NCBI GenBank assembly: GCA_010024525.1
Contig: RGGS01000107.1
Location: 1-5,383, forward strand
DNA from: Verrucomicrobiota bacterium
GTDB taxonomy: Bacteria; Verrucomicrobiota; Verrucomicrobiia; Methylacidiphilales; Verrucolacustridaceae
Reading direction: 5' to 3'
Length of the DNA stretch: 5,383 nucleotides
Below, in pieces: positions 1 through 5,383 of this stretch. Position numbers and translations under genes: made by a program. The first letter of the stretch is position 1. The number at the start of each line of letters is the position of its first letter. The notes beneath the pieces were generated by a model that saw only the letters and a program-made list of their open reading frames with translations, was not told the origin of the DNA and made no database searches.

Positions 1-984
1 CTTCCCGTGCCCGCTCACGATTTCCTCTGGCTCCATCTTTTCCCCATACCTTCCCCCGCTCGACCGGGTGATGGACTCCTCGTACAGGGTTCCTCCAAAA
101 TCATTGCACCCCCAGGAGAGGGACTCCCCCGCCCGCTCCGCTCCAAGTTTCACCCAACTCGTCTGCAGATTGGGAATCAGATCCCCTAGGACCACTCGCG
201 CCATGGGATAAAGCCGCCTCGCTCTCCTCTGAATCCTGGCCTCCAAACGCTCCATTCCGCCCCACTTCCTGGCCAGCAAACGCCCAAGGCGATTCTGGTA
301 GGGAATGAAGGCCAAGGGAACCAACTCGGTGAATCCCCCTGTTTCCTCCTGGATCTTACGCAGAACTTCAAAATGAGCTCGGATGTCGGTCCAGCTTTCC
401 ACATGCCCAAAAAGGATCGTCGCGCTGGAGGGCATGCCGGCCCGGTGAGCCGCTTGCACAATTCTCACCCAACGCTCAACCGGAAGTTTATTGCGGGAGA
501 TTTTTCGGCGAACCTCATCCACCAGAATCTCGGCTGCCGTGCCGGGAATCGATCCCACTCCCACGGCCCGTAATTTTGCCACCATCGCCTCCGGTTCACA
601 TCCGGCTTTTTCGCAGAGCGAGTCAATCTCCATGGGTGAGAAAGCGTGCAGATGCATCCCCGGAAACGCTTCCCGAAGGGCCCGGGCCAGATCGAGGTAG
701 TATTGCGGCTTTAGATCCGGATCAATTCCACCCTGTAAACAAACCTCGGTCACCCATGGGGTTTGCCCCACGCGGGCCACCACTTCGTCGATCCGGTCCG
801 AGGTGGCTCCCGCGGTTCCTGGTCTCCGCCCGAACCCGCAAAACGAACACCCCACATTGCAGATTCTGGTGAAATTGGCGTTGCGGTTGACCACATACGT
901 CACGACATCTCCGTTTTGCCTTTGGTTCTTGGTCTCGGCCTCCGCCGTCAGTTCGGCCAAATGCATTTTCCAAGGATCCTTCAT
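1..984 (-). CDS. cofH: FO synthase subunit 2, CofH (5-amino-6-(D-ribitylamino)uracil--L-tyrosine 4-hydroxyphenyl transferase), 3' end cut by window
   Basis: CofH is a cytoplasmic radical-SAM enzyme that cleaves tyrosine and joins the 4-hydroxybenzyl part to 5-amino-6-ribitylaminouracil, giving the substrate that CofG closes to FO. The 328 codons seen have no stop before the edge. Visible: VVNRNANFT at about 32-39, the 4Fe-4S motif CNVGCSFC (Cys42, Cys46, Cys49), LQGGIDPDL (83-91), HLHAFSPME (111-119), GSIPGTAAEIL (144-154), LFGHVE (191-196), QTSWVKLG (274-281) and NDFGGTLYEESI (294-305). The last motif favours CofH over the menaquinone enzymes MqnC and MqnE. ATG 984 overlaps the cofG stop as ATGA, has AAAGGG at 992-997 seven bases upstream, and an in-frame TGA lies five codons before it, so no longer start exists. 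Only 41 residues precede the first cysteine, fewer than I expect for CofH. CGF replaces the more usual CAF. Confidence 0.88.
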   Translation of the reverse strand, partial: MKDPWKMHLAELTAEAETKNQRQNGDVVTYVVNRNANFTRICNVGCSFCGFGRRPGTAGATSDRIDEVVARVGQTPWVTEVCLQGGIDPDLKPQYYLDLARALREAFPGMHLHAFSPMEIDSLCEKAGCEPEAMVAKLRAVGVGSIPGTAAEILVDEVRRKISRNKLPVERWVRIVQAAHRAGMPSSATILFGHVESWTDIRAHFEVLRKIQEETGGFTELVPLAFIPYQNRLGRLLARKWGGMERLEARIQRRARRLYPMARVVLGDLIPNLQTSWVKLGAERAGESLSWGCNDFGGTLYEESITRSSGGRYGEKMEPEEIVSGHGK

Positions 985-2036
985 GCTGCCGCCCTTTCAT
1001 AAAAATCCCGAACGGCTCTGCCCCAGTTCGGATCGAGCCATTCCGCTGATTGGTGGCTGGCATAAACGGGCAGTCGCTCGATCAACTTTCTTCCCGCGCG
1101 CGCGCAGGCTTTTTCATATTGTTCCCATTGGGCCCAGGGCCTGGCCGGATTCACTTCGTCCCGCGCCCAAGAAATTCCACCTAAATCATCCAGCCAGGGT
1201 AGCAGAGACTCCCAACTTGGCTCGAGATTCGGGGGGATCTGAATCGCCACGCCCGGAGCCCACTCCCTCCACGCCAAAACCATTTCCCGATATTCCGCCA
1301 AGGTGGGACCGGGACTCGCGGGCCAGCGGGATCCCCCATTGGGAACGTAACGCTGAATTAAAATCTCCTGCAGGTGGCCGTAGGTGGCGTGCAGTTCCGC
1401 CAAAACCCGCAACGAGCGAAGACGGGAAGGTTGGCTTTCTCCCCACCCCACCAAAATACCGCTGGTGAAGGGAATCTTGGCCCGACCCGCCGCCTCAATC
1501 CCGGCAATTCTTCCCACCGCTTTTTTTTCCGGAGCCATCTTGGGTTCATCCCACACGCTCACCAACATCATCCCCATGGAGACAAAAGCCGGGCGCAATC
1601 GCCGTAACTCCCCCTCTGTCATCCGGCCAAAATTGCCGTGGGGAAACAAACCGACCCGGCGGCATCGTTCCGCCACGCTCTCCGCCATCCCCCAAAAATC
1701 CGGATACCCCCGGCGGGCCAGTTCCTGTGCGATGTGCGGCATGCTCCCCGGGCGTTCCCCCGAAATCATCAACACCTCGCGCGCCCCTCCTTGAACCGCG
1801 ACCGTAATCACCCGGTCGATCTCCGCCTCCGAAATGAGGCCCTCCTGATCCGAACGAAACCCGCAGTAACCGCAGTGCCAGGGGCAGTCATGGGTCAAAA
1901 CCAAGGTGATCGAGCGGGAATAAGTGACCGGGGCAGCAGATTTAGGATCCGCCGGGCACCAGACAAGTTCTTCGCAAACGGCTTTCAAGTGGGAGGCTTT
2001 CCCCCTAAAAATCGACGATGGCTCTACGTGAAGCAA
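981..2036 (-). CDS. cofG: FO synthase subunit 1, CofG (7,8-didemethyl-8-hydroxy-5-deazariboflavin synthase)
   Basis: CofG is a cytoplasmic radical-SAM enzyme that cyclises the CofH product to FO, the redox chromophore of F420 and a light-harvesting cofactor of some photolyases. The 351-residue length fits a stand-alone CofG, not the fused actinobacterial FbiC. Visible: VTYSRSITLVLTHDC, then the 4Fe-4S motif CPWHCGYC (Cys51, Cys55, Cys58), ISGERPG (91-97, the family's GE-P motif), FTSGILVGWGES (190-201), IQIPPNL (266-271), and DLGGIS plus VNPARPW (284-301), matching the C-terminal WGG-S and VNPE-PW motifs. The given start is TTG 2036, with AAGGA at 2043-2047 six bases upstream and an in-frame TAA four codons before it. 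A second TTG at 1988, residue 17, is a possible start. With the first, the 5' end overlaps psd by 19 bp; with the second, the gap is 29 bp. cofH follows with a 4-bp overlap, so the two are surely cotranscribed and probably translationally coupled. Confidence 0.9.
   Translation of the reverse strand: MLHVEPSSIFRGKASHLKAVCEELVWCPADPKSAAPVTYSRSITLVLTHDCPWHCGYCGFRSDQEGLISEAEIDRVITVAVQGGAREVLMISGERPGSMPHIAQELARRGYPDFWGMAESVAERCRRVGLFPHGNFGRMTEGELRRLRPAFVSMGMMLVSVWDEPKMAPEKKAVGRIAGIEAAGRAKIPFTSGILVGWGESQPSRLRSLRVLAELHATYGHLQEILIQRYVPNGGSRWPASPGPTLAEYREMVLAWREWAPGVAIQIPPNLEPSWESLLPWLDDLGGISWARDEVNPARPWAQWEQYEKACARAGRKLIERLPVYASHQSAEWLDPNWGRAVRDFYERAAA
1983..2011 (+). promoter_or_regulatory. Possible psd promoter for a leaderless transcript
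   Basis: TTTCAA (1983-1988), a 17-bp spacer and TAAAAA (2006-2011) weakly resemble a sigma70 promoter, with 3/6 and 4/6 consensus matches. Transcription would begin at about 2018, which is the psd ATG. No Shine-Dalgarno sequence lies in the 15 bases before that ATG; the nearest purine block, GGGAGG at 1991-1996, is 21 bases away. A leaderless psd message would explain both facts. The match is weak and could be chance. Confidence 0.22.
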
Positions 2037-2644
2037 GACCCTTCCTTATCGTTGCCGCCGCCCTTTTGGGAGCGTCCCTTTGGCTGGGTTGGTGGACGCC
2101 TGCCGCCTTCTCCTTCCTGCTTCTTGCCGGCTTGTTGCTTTTCTTTCGCGATCCCGAGCGCACCCCCCCGTCGGATCCCCTGGCTTTGGTAAGTCCCGCC
2201 GACGGCAAAGTCATCTGCGTCGACGAAGCGGAGGACCCCTGTTTTGGTCAGGGAAAGTTCCGGCGGGTGGGCATCTTCCTGTCCGTGCTCGATGTCCACG
2301 TAAACCGTAGCCCCTACGCGGGCACCATGAAGAAAACCCACTACTCCGCGGGCGAGTTTCTCGATGCCCGCCATCTGGAGGTCGACCTCCGCAATGAAAA
2401 CCAAACCTGGTGGCTCCAAACCTCCCGTGGAACCGTGCTCATCCGCCAGATTGCCGGCCTGATCGCCCGACGGATTGTCGGATGGAAGAAACCCGGCGAC
2501 ACCGTCCAAACTGGCGAACGTTTCGGCATGATCCGCTTCGGATCCCGCACCGACCTCTACTTTCCCGCCTCCTGCACCCCCAAGGTCCAACCCGGCCAAA
2601 GGGTGGTGGGGGGCGAAACGATCATCGCCACATGGCCCGCCTAA
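2018..2644 (+). CDS. psd: Phosphatidylserine decarboxylase, short PSD-A type proenzyme
   Basis: Psd removes CO2 from phosphatidylserine to give phosphatidylethanolamine at the inner membrane face. The 208 residues match the short PSD-A class rather than the roughly 300-residue E. coli type. A hydrophobic hairpin or one to two membrane segments span about 8-43, followed by FRDPERTPP (42-51). SPADGKV (59-65) carries the probable catalytic Asp62, and DVHVNRSP (92-99) the probable catalytic His94. FGSR (174-177) is the self-cleavage site: the chain should break between Gly175 and Ser176, and Ser176 becomes the pyruvoyl group of a 33-residue alpha subunit. ATG 2018 is the only reasonable start, since an in-frame TAA lies four codons upstream at 2006-2008. 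It lacks a clear ribosome binding site. The end overlaps pssA by 13 bp, so the enzyme sits in one operon with the synthase that supplies its substrate. The assignment is firm. Confidence 0.95.
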   Translation: MALREARPFLIVAAALLGASLWLGWWTPAAFSFLLLAGLLLFFRDPERTPPSDPLALVSPADGKVICVDEAEDPCFGQGKFRRVGIFLSVLDVHVNRSPYAGTMKKTHYSAGEFLDARHLEVDLRNENQTWWLQTSRGTVLIRQIAGLIARRIVGWKKPGDTVQTGERFGMIRFGSRTDLYFPASCTPKVQPGQRVVGGETIIATWPA

Positions 2645-3465
2645 AAAATAAACCCCTGCTCAAGGCTCCCAAGGGGGCTGCCTATCTTTTGCCCAGCCTC
2701 ATGACCGCAGGAAACCTCTTCTGCGGTTTCATGGCCGTGCTACAGATCATCCAAGGCAGCCTCCTTCAAGCTTCGGACGATGCGGCCTGGATCCAACACT
2801 ATGAAACCAGTCTCCTCTGGATCCTCGGCGCCTTCATCTTCGACATCTTGGACGGCCGGGTCGCCCGTCTGGGCGGCCACGAAAGCGCTTTCGGTCGCGA
2901 ATTCGACTCCCTGGCCGATGTCATTTCCTTTGGCATCGCTCCTGCTCTCTTGGTCTTTAAGATCGTGCTGGCTGAACTCCCGGCCCGTTTGGGCTGGATG
3001 ATCGCTTTCATTTATCTGGCTTGCGGAGCCATGCGCCTGGCCCGGTTCAACGCCCTGGCCCTCCAACCAACCCCAGCCAACCGCTCCAAGGACTTCACCG
3101 GCTTCCCTATTCCTGCCGCCGCGGGCTTGGTGGCCTCCGTCACCCTCCTCCTATTGCAGTACTACGAATCCGACCGGGTCATCGGGGATTGGAAGTATCT
3201 TTTGGCCGGTCTTCTTCTCTTTCTGAGTTTCATGATGTTCAGCCGAGTCAGTTATCCCAGCTTCAAAACCATCGATTGGCGCACCCAAAAACCCGTTTCT
3301 CGTGTGCTTCTGATCGTCGCCACCTTGGCTTTGGTCGGCATGACCTACCGCTACTCGCTGGCCTTTCTCTTCACCGCATACCTGCTGTACGGATTTGTCC
3401 GCCCCAGACTGAGCCGCAAAATTCGGGAGGAGTTGGAGGAGGAATCCGGTAGGCCGACCGGCTGA
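2632..3465 (+). CDS. pssA: CDP-diacylglycerol--serine O-phosphatidyltransferase, type II (phosphatidylserine synthase)
   Basis: PssA joins CDP-diacylglycerol and L-serine to give phosphatidylserine and CMP, the substrate of the psd product encoded just upstream. It is an integral membrane protein of 277 residues. The N-terminus YLLPSLMTAGNLFCGF (18-33) is typical of PssA. The CDP-alcohol phosphatidyltransferase signature is complete: DG at 74-75, AR at 78-79, Gly88, Asp92 and Asp96, followed by VISFGIAPA, which points to PssA rather than PgsA. About seven to eight hydrophobic segments can be traced, and the tail EELEEESGRPTG is charged. ATG 2632 is chosen because it starts just before the conserved N-terminus. 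The frame is open upstream to an ATG at 2410, but that part lies wholly inside psd and resembles nothing. No good ribosome binding site precedes the start, so coupling to psd translation is likely. Confidence 0.94.
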   Translation: MARLKNKPLLKAPKGAAYLLPSLMTAGNLFCGFMAVLQIIQGSLLQASDDAAWIQHYETSLLWILGAFIFDILDGRVARLGGHESAFGREFDSLADVISFGIAPALLVFKIVLAELPARLGWMIAFIYLACGAMRLARFNALALQPTPANRSKDFTGFPIPAAAGLVASVTLLLLQYYESDRVIGDWKYLLAGLLLFLSFMMFSRVSYPSFKTIDWRTQKPVSRVLLIVATLALVGMTYRYSLAFLFTAYLLYGFVRPRLSRKIREELEEESGRPTG

Positions 3466-3612
3466 TTAATGGAGCCCGAGACGAATCAAAAGATTCGTGA
3501 AAATCGGAAGCTCCAACAGCAGACAGTAGGTAAAAACCGCCCCCGCAAGGCCCAAAAGGGAGGCGATCGCTCCGATGCAGCGGATTACGTAGGAGATATC
3601 TTCCGTTTCCAT
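3466..3612 (-). CDS. Putative 48-residue single-helix membrane protein
   Basis: This small reading frame is not recognised. It runs from ATG 3612 to TAA at 3468-3466 and encodes 48 residues: an acidic start (METEDIS), a hydrophobic stretch at about 8-33 that could be one membrane helix (CIGAIASLLGLAGAVF at its core), then LELPIF and a short tail with one arginine ending LGLH. About 65 per cent of codons end in G or C, which suits the surrounding genes. It lies 58 bp downstream of the S8 protease gene on the same strand, so the two could share a message. Its stop codon directly abuts the pssA stop on the other strand, with no spacer. Against it: no clear Shine-Dalgarno sequence precedes the ATG, and codons 39-44 coincide with an inverted repeat that might serve pssA. 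It fills the otherwise empty gap between pssA and the protease. Confidence 0.42.
   Translation of the reverse strand: METEDISYVIRCIGAIASLLGLAGAVFTYCLLLELPIFTNLLIRLGLH
3481..3498. repeat. Perfect 7-bp inverted repeat, possible hairpin at the end of the psd-pssA transcript
   Basis: ACGAATC (3481-3487) and GATTCGT (3492-3498) are perfect complements around an AAAA loop, starting 16 bases after the pssA stop. No T tract follows on either strand, so it is not a standard intrinsic terminator. It may mark or protect the 3' end of the psd-pssA message, or be chance inside the overlapping small ORF. Confidence 0.35.
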
Positions 3613-3670
3613 AGGGAAAGCCTAACCCATCCATGACCGAGTTGGCAATTCTTCGGCATTTGCCCTGCCA

Positions 3671-5236
3671 TTACTTGGATATCTTGAAATACCCCGACCA
3701 GAGATCGTTGGAGGATTTTTGGTCGGCTCCCCGCGGAGCCTGAATGGAGGCAAAAGCCGCAATGCCCCCCTCCTGTCTGGCCCGCACGGGATCAAACTGA
3801 ATGGATTCCGACATCGTTTGCCCGGGGGCGAGCGAGCCCGGGTAAAATTTACGGGAACCCCCACCCACGCCGATCTCCAAAACCGGGGAGTTCACCGTTT
3901 CCGTTCCCCGGTTCTGAACCGCCACCGTGATTTTGCCCGCCGGATCCAGTTTGACGCCGGCCACGGCCAAATCCACGATCCCCCTCTGGTTTCGCTGAAG
4001 GACCCGCTGCAGATCCACCACCCCGTAACCGGTCTCGTCATCTTTTCCCACGGGTCCGGTGTCGTCCGCATATTGACGCAAAAGCTCAATCGCTCTCGTC
4101 CCCGTTAATCCCGGCTCTTTGGAGAGAAGGGCTGCCACCACCCCGCTCACCAATGCAGTCGAGGCCGAGGTCCCGCTGACTTCAACTTTTTTCCCGCCCG
4201 GCCAATCGGCCACGACGGCAAAGCCCGGAGCCGCCACCCCCACCGAAGCTCCGCGATTCGAGAAATAGAGCTGTTGCCGGTCCCCATCCACGGCCGCAAC
4301 CGCCAAGACCCCTTCATAGGCGGCCGGATAACTGACCCGGTTCACCGCGTCGTTGCCCGCTGCCGCCACCAACGCCACATTCTTGGATAGGGCGTAGGCC
4401 ACCGCCGCCCGAACCACCGGACTGTCCCCATCTGATCCCAAGCTCATGTTGATGACCTGAGCCCCTCCATCCGCCGCCTGCACGATCGCTTGGGCGAGAG
4501 TGAAACAGTCCCCCCTCCCCTCACCGTCCAGGACGGGAATGTTCTTTACCTTGGCTGCCGGGGCTGCTCCTTGGACGGATCCGGAAGCTCCGGAAATCAA
4601 AGACATCATCGAGGTTCCATGGCCGGCCTCCGTTCCCAAGAGCGTCTCCGCCTCGCTCACATCGGTGTCGAGCAACGCCACTTGAATGTTTTTTCCCCAC
4701 CCCGGAGAAACATCTTCGGCTCCCATCAGGTCCAAAGCCTTGGTTCCCACGACCCGGTACACCGCATCCCCCATGGTTCTGGCTTCCAGCGGAACCTGGG
4801 GCACCTGCACGTAATAATTGTTCCCCTTGGTCATGTCTCCGCTGGCCGCCAGGGAATTCAACCAGTTCCCATCACGCACCCGTACAGCCCGAAGTCCATC
4901 GATTCTTCCCAAAATCACTCCCGCCGGGGCGGAACCCAAAAATTGTTGAAAAGCAGCTGCATCCCGGAAAAGCAGAACCTTCTCTCCGGGGATCTCACGA
5001 CCCGAACCCGTCTCCATCGTTCCGTCAAAATCCTTTTTTCCGGATTTTGGATTCTCCGAATGGGTCTCCCCAGATGGCCTCTTGGATTTGGGACGGAGGT
5101 CGGGCATCACGGATTCCCTGTCTGCGGACTCTCCACCGCGGCGCCCCCCCCTCAACCAGACCGAGGGTTCCAGCACGAACCCAAGCAAAAGCAGAAGCAA
5201 GATTCCTGCCCCGATGGCATAGGGTCTGACCTTCAC
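3671..5236 (-). CDS. Subtilisin-like serine protease (peptidase S8) with N-terminal membrane segment and C-terminal CARDB-like domain
   Basis: A secreted or membrane-anchored endopeptidase of 521 residues; substrate unknown. MKVR, then a hydrophobic segment at 7-24, gives a signal peptide or anchor; there is no lipobox cysteine. A charged, Gly/Pro/Ser-rich linker runs to about 84. Residues 86-145, with FRDAAAFQQFLG and GRIDGLRAVRVR, look like an inhibitory propeptide. The S8 core is about 155-415: Asp190 in LLDTD, His206 in GHGTSM, oxyanion Asn295 in AAAGND, and Ser357 in SGTSAST. All four key residues are present. The Asp-His gap is 16 residues, against 32 in subtilisin, and DTD replaces DTG. 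Residues 420-519 (IVDLAVAGVKL, VAVQNRGTETVNSPVLEI, LAPGQT) resemble a CARDB/beta-sandwich domain that may bind surfaces or substrates. The start is GTG 5236, with GGAGG twelve bases upstream, rather far. A 48-aa membrane ORF follows; tRNA-Leu is divergent upstream. Confidence 0.9.
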   Translation of the reverse strand: MKVRPYAIGAGILLLLLLGFVLEPSVWLRGGRRGGESADRESVMPDLRPKSKRPSGETHSENPKSGKKDFDGTMETGSGREIPGEKVLLFRDAAAFQQFLGSAPAGVILGRIDGLRAVRVRDGNWLNSLAASGDMTKGNNYYVQVPQVPLEARTMGDAVYRVVGTKALDLMGAEDVSPGWGKNIQVALLDTDVSEAETLLGTEAGHGTSMMSLISGASGSVQGAAPAAKVKNIPVLDGEGRGDCFTLAQAIVQAADGGAQVINMSLGSDGDSPVVRAAVAYALSKNVALVAAAGNDAVNRVSYPAAYEGVLAVAAVDGDRQQLYFSNRGASVGVAAPGFAVVADWPGGKKVEVSGTSASTALVSGVVAALLSKEPGLTGTRAIELLRQYADDTGPVGKDDETGYGVVDLQRVLQRNQRGIVDLAVAGVKLDPAGKITVAVQNRGTETVNSPVLEIGVGGGSRKFYPGSLAPGQTMSESIQFDPVRARQEGGIAAFASIQAPRGADQKSSNDLWSGYFKISK

Positions 5237-5275
5237 TCCCTCAGGCTACCTCCGGTTCTCCATCTGGAAAACCCC

Positions 5276-5305
5276 TTGTCACACCCCCTCCCGATCGACG
5301 ATGAT
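5276..5305 (+). promoter_or_regulatory. Probable sigma70-type promoter of tRNA-Leu
   Basis: TTGTCA (5276-5281, 5/6 match to the -35 consensus) is followed after 18 bp by GATGAT (5300-5305, 4/6 match to the -10 consensus). Transcription would start near 5312, about five bases before the mature tRNA end, a usual arrangement for tRNA genes. It lies in the 80-bp spacer between the divergent S8 protease and tRNA genes. I found no equally good promoter for the protease there. Confidence 0.45.
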
Positions 5306-5316
5306 TTCCCACTCAA

Positions 5317-5383
5317 GCCGGTGTGGCGGAACTGGCAGACGCGACGGACTCAAAATCCGTTGCCCGCAAGGGCGTGTGGGTTC
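5317..5383 (+). tRNA. tRNA-Leu (anticodon CAA), 3' end beyond the window
   Basis: The 5' acceptor strand GCCGGTG (5317-5323) is followed by TG, a D arm with stem GCG (5326-5328) / CGC (5340-5342) and a GG in its loop. The anticodon arm is ACGGA (5344-5348), loop CTCAAAA, TCCGT (5356-5360), so the anticodon is CAA (5351-5353), reading UUG. The long variable arm GCCC-GCAA-GGGC (5362-5373) marks a class II tRNA. The T stem GTGGG (5376-5380) and the first bases TTC of its loop end the window, so about 20 bases of the gene are missing. The identification rests on the anticodon and class II fold. Confidence 0.95.

Noticed and set aside
803..1468. A 221-residue plus-strand reading frame opposite cofG and cofH
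   Set aside because: It is antisense to two conserved radical-SAM genes, is rich in Pro and Arg, and shows no domain.
1..2036. The two radical-SAM genes as MqnC/MqnE of the futalosine menaquinone pathway
   Set aside because: The families share the CxxxCxFC core and the GHVE motif, but GGTLYEESI in the downstream gene and GERPG plus VNPARPW in the upstream gene fit CofH and CofG, and the adjacent pairing fits FO synthase.
2024..2599. A 191-residue minus-strand reading frame opposite psd
   Set aside because: It lies antisense to almost all of a firmly identified psd gene; its Gly/Ala-rich product is the expected shadow of GC-rich coding sequence.
2410..2631. A longer PssA starting at ATG 2410
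   Set aside because: The extra 74 residues lie wholly inside psd in another frame, are rich in Pro, Arg and His, and precede a normal PssA N-terminus at ATG 2632.
3371..3634. An 87-residue minus-strand reading frame over the pssA 3' end
   Set aside because: It overlaps about 95 bases of pssA, has no recognisable motif or hydrophobic pattern, and the other minus-strand frame in the same gap (3466-3612) gives a more protein-like product.
3621..3670. A terminator after the S8 protease (GGCAA/TTGCC pairing)
   Set aside because: The stem is only 5 bp with an 11-base loop and no T tract on the minus strand, so it is not distinguishable from chance.
5317..5383. tRNA-Leu as the attachment site of an integrated element
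   Set aside because: The 3' half of the tRNA, where integrases act, is outside the window, and no integrase or direct repeat is visible on this side.

Overview
The window (5383 bp, GC-rich) looks like ordinary bacterial chromosome. It carries five recognisable protein genes, one likely small membrane-protein gene and the 5' part of a tRNA-Leu gene. The bacterial type II phosphatidylserine synthase and short phosphatidylserine decarboxylase exclude an archaeon. A lineage such as Verrucomicrobiota or another PVC-group bacterium is a guess from gene style, not something the sequence proves.

Region 1 (1-2036, minus strand): cofG and cofH, the two radical-SAM halves of FO synthase, overlap by 4 bp (ATGA). 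Together they make FO (7,8-didemethyl-8-hydroxy-5-deazariboflavin), the deazaflavin chromophore of coenzyme F420, from tyrosine and 5-amino-6-ribitylaminouracil. cofH runs off the left edge. No gene that turns FO into F420 is in view.

Region 2 (2018-3465, plus strand): psd and pssA overlap by 13 bp and form a two-step phosphatidylethanolamine operon. PssA makes phosphatidylserine from CDP-diacylglycerol and serine, and Psd decarboxylates it. The 5' ends of cofG and psd face each other and overlap or nearly touch, so their control signals must sit inside each other's coding sequence.

Region 3 (3466-5236, minus strand): a 521-residue exported or membrane-anchored subtilisin-like (S8) protease with a probable C-terminal CARDB-like beta-sandwich. 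It is followed by a 48-codon ORF encoding one predicted membrane helix, whose stop codon abuts the pssA stop codon on the opposite strand.

Region 4 (5237-5383): an 80-bp divergent spacer with a plausible sigma70-type promoter, then tRNA-Leu(CAA) on the plus strand, cut by the window edge before its 3' acceptor end.

No mobile element, CRISPR array or phage gene was seen. The most notable points are the split FO synthase in a non-archaeal setting, its compressed divergent junction with psd, a CofH with a short N-terminus, the unannotated 48-aa ORF, and the short Asp-His spacing in the protease.
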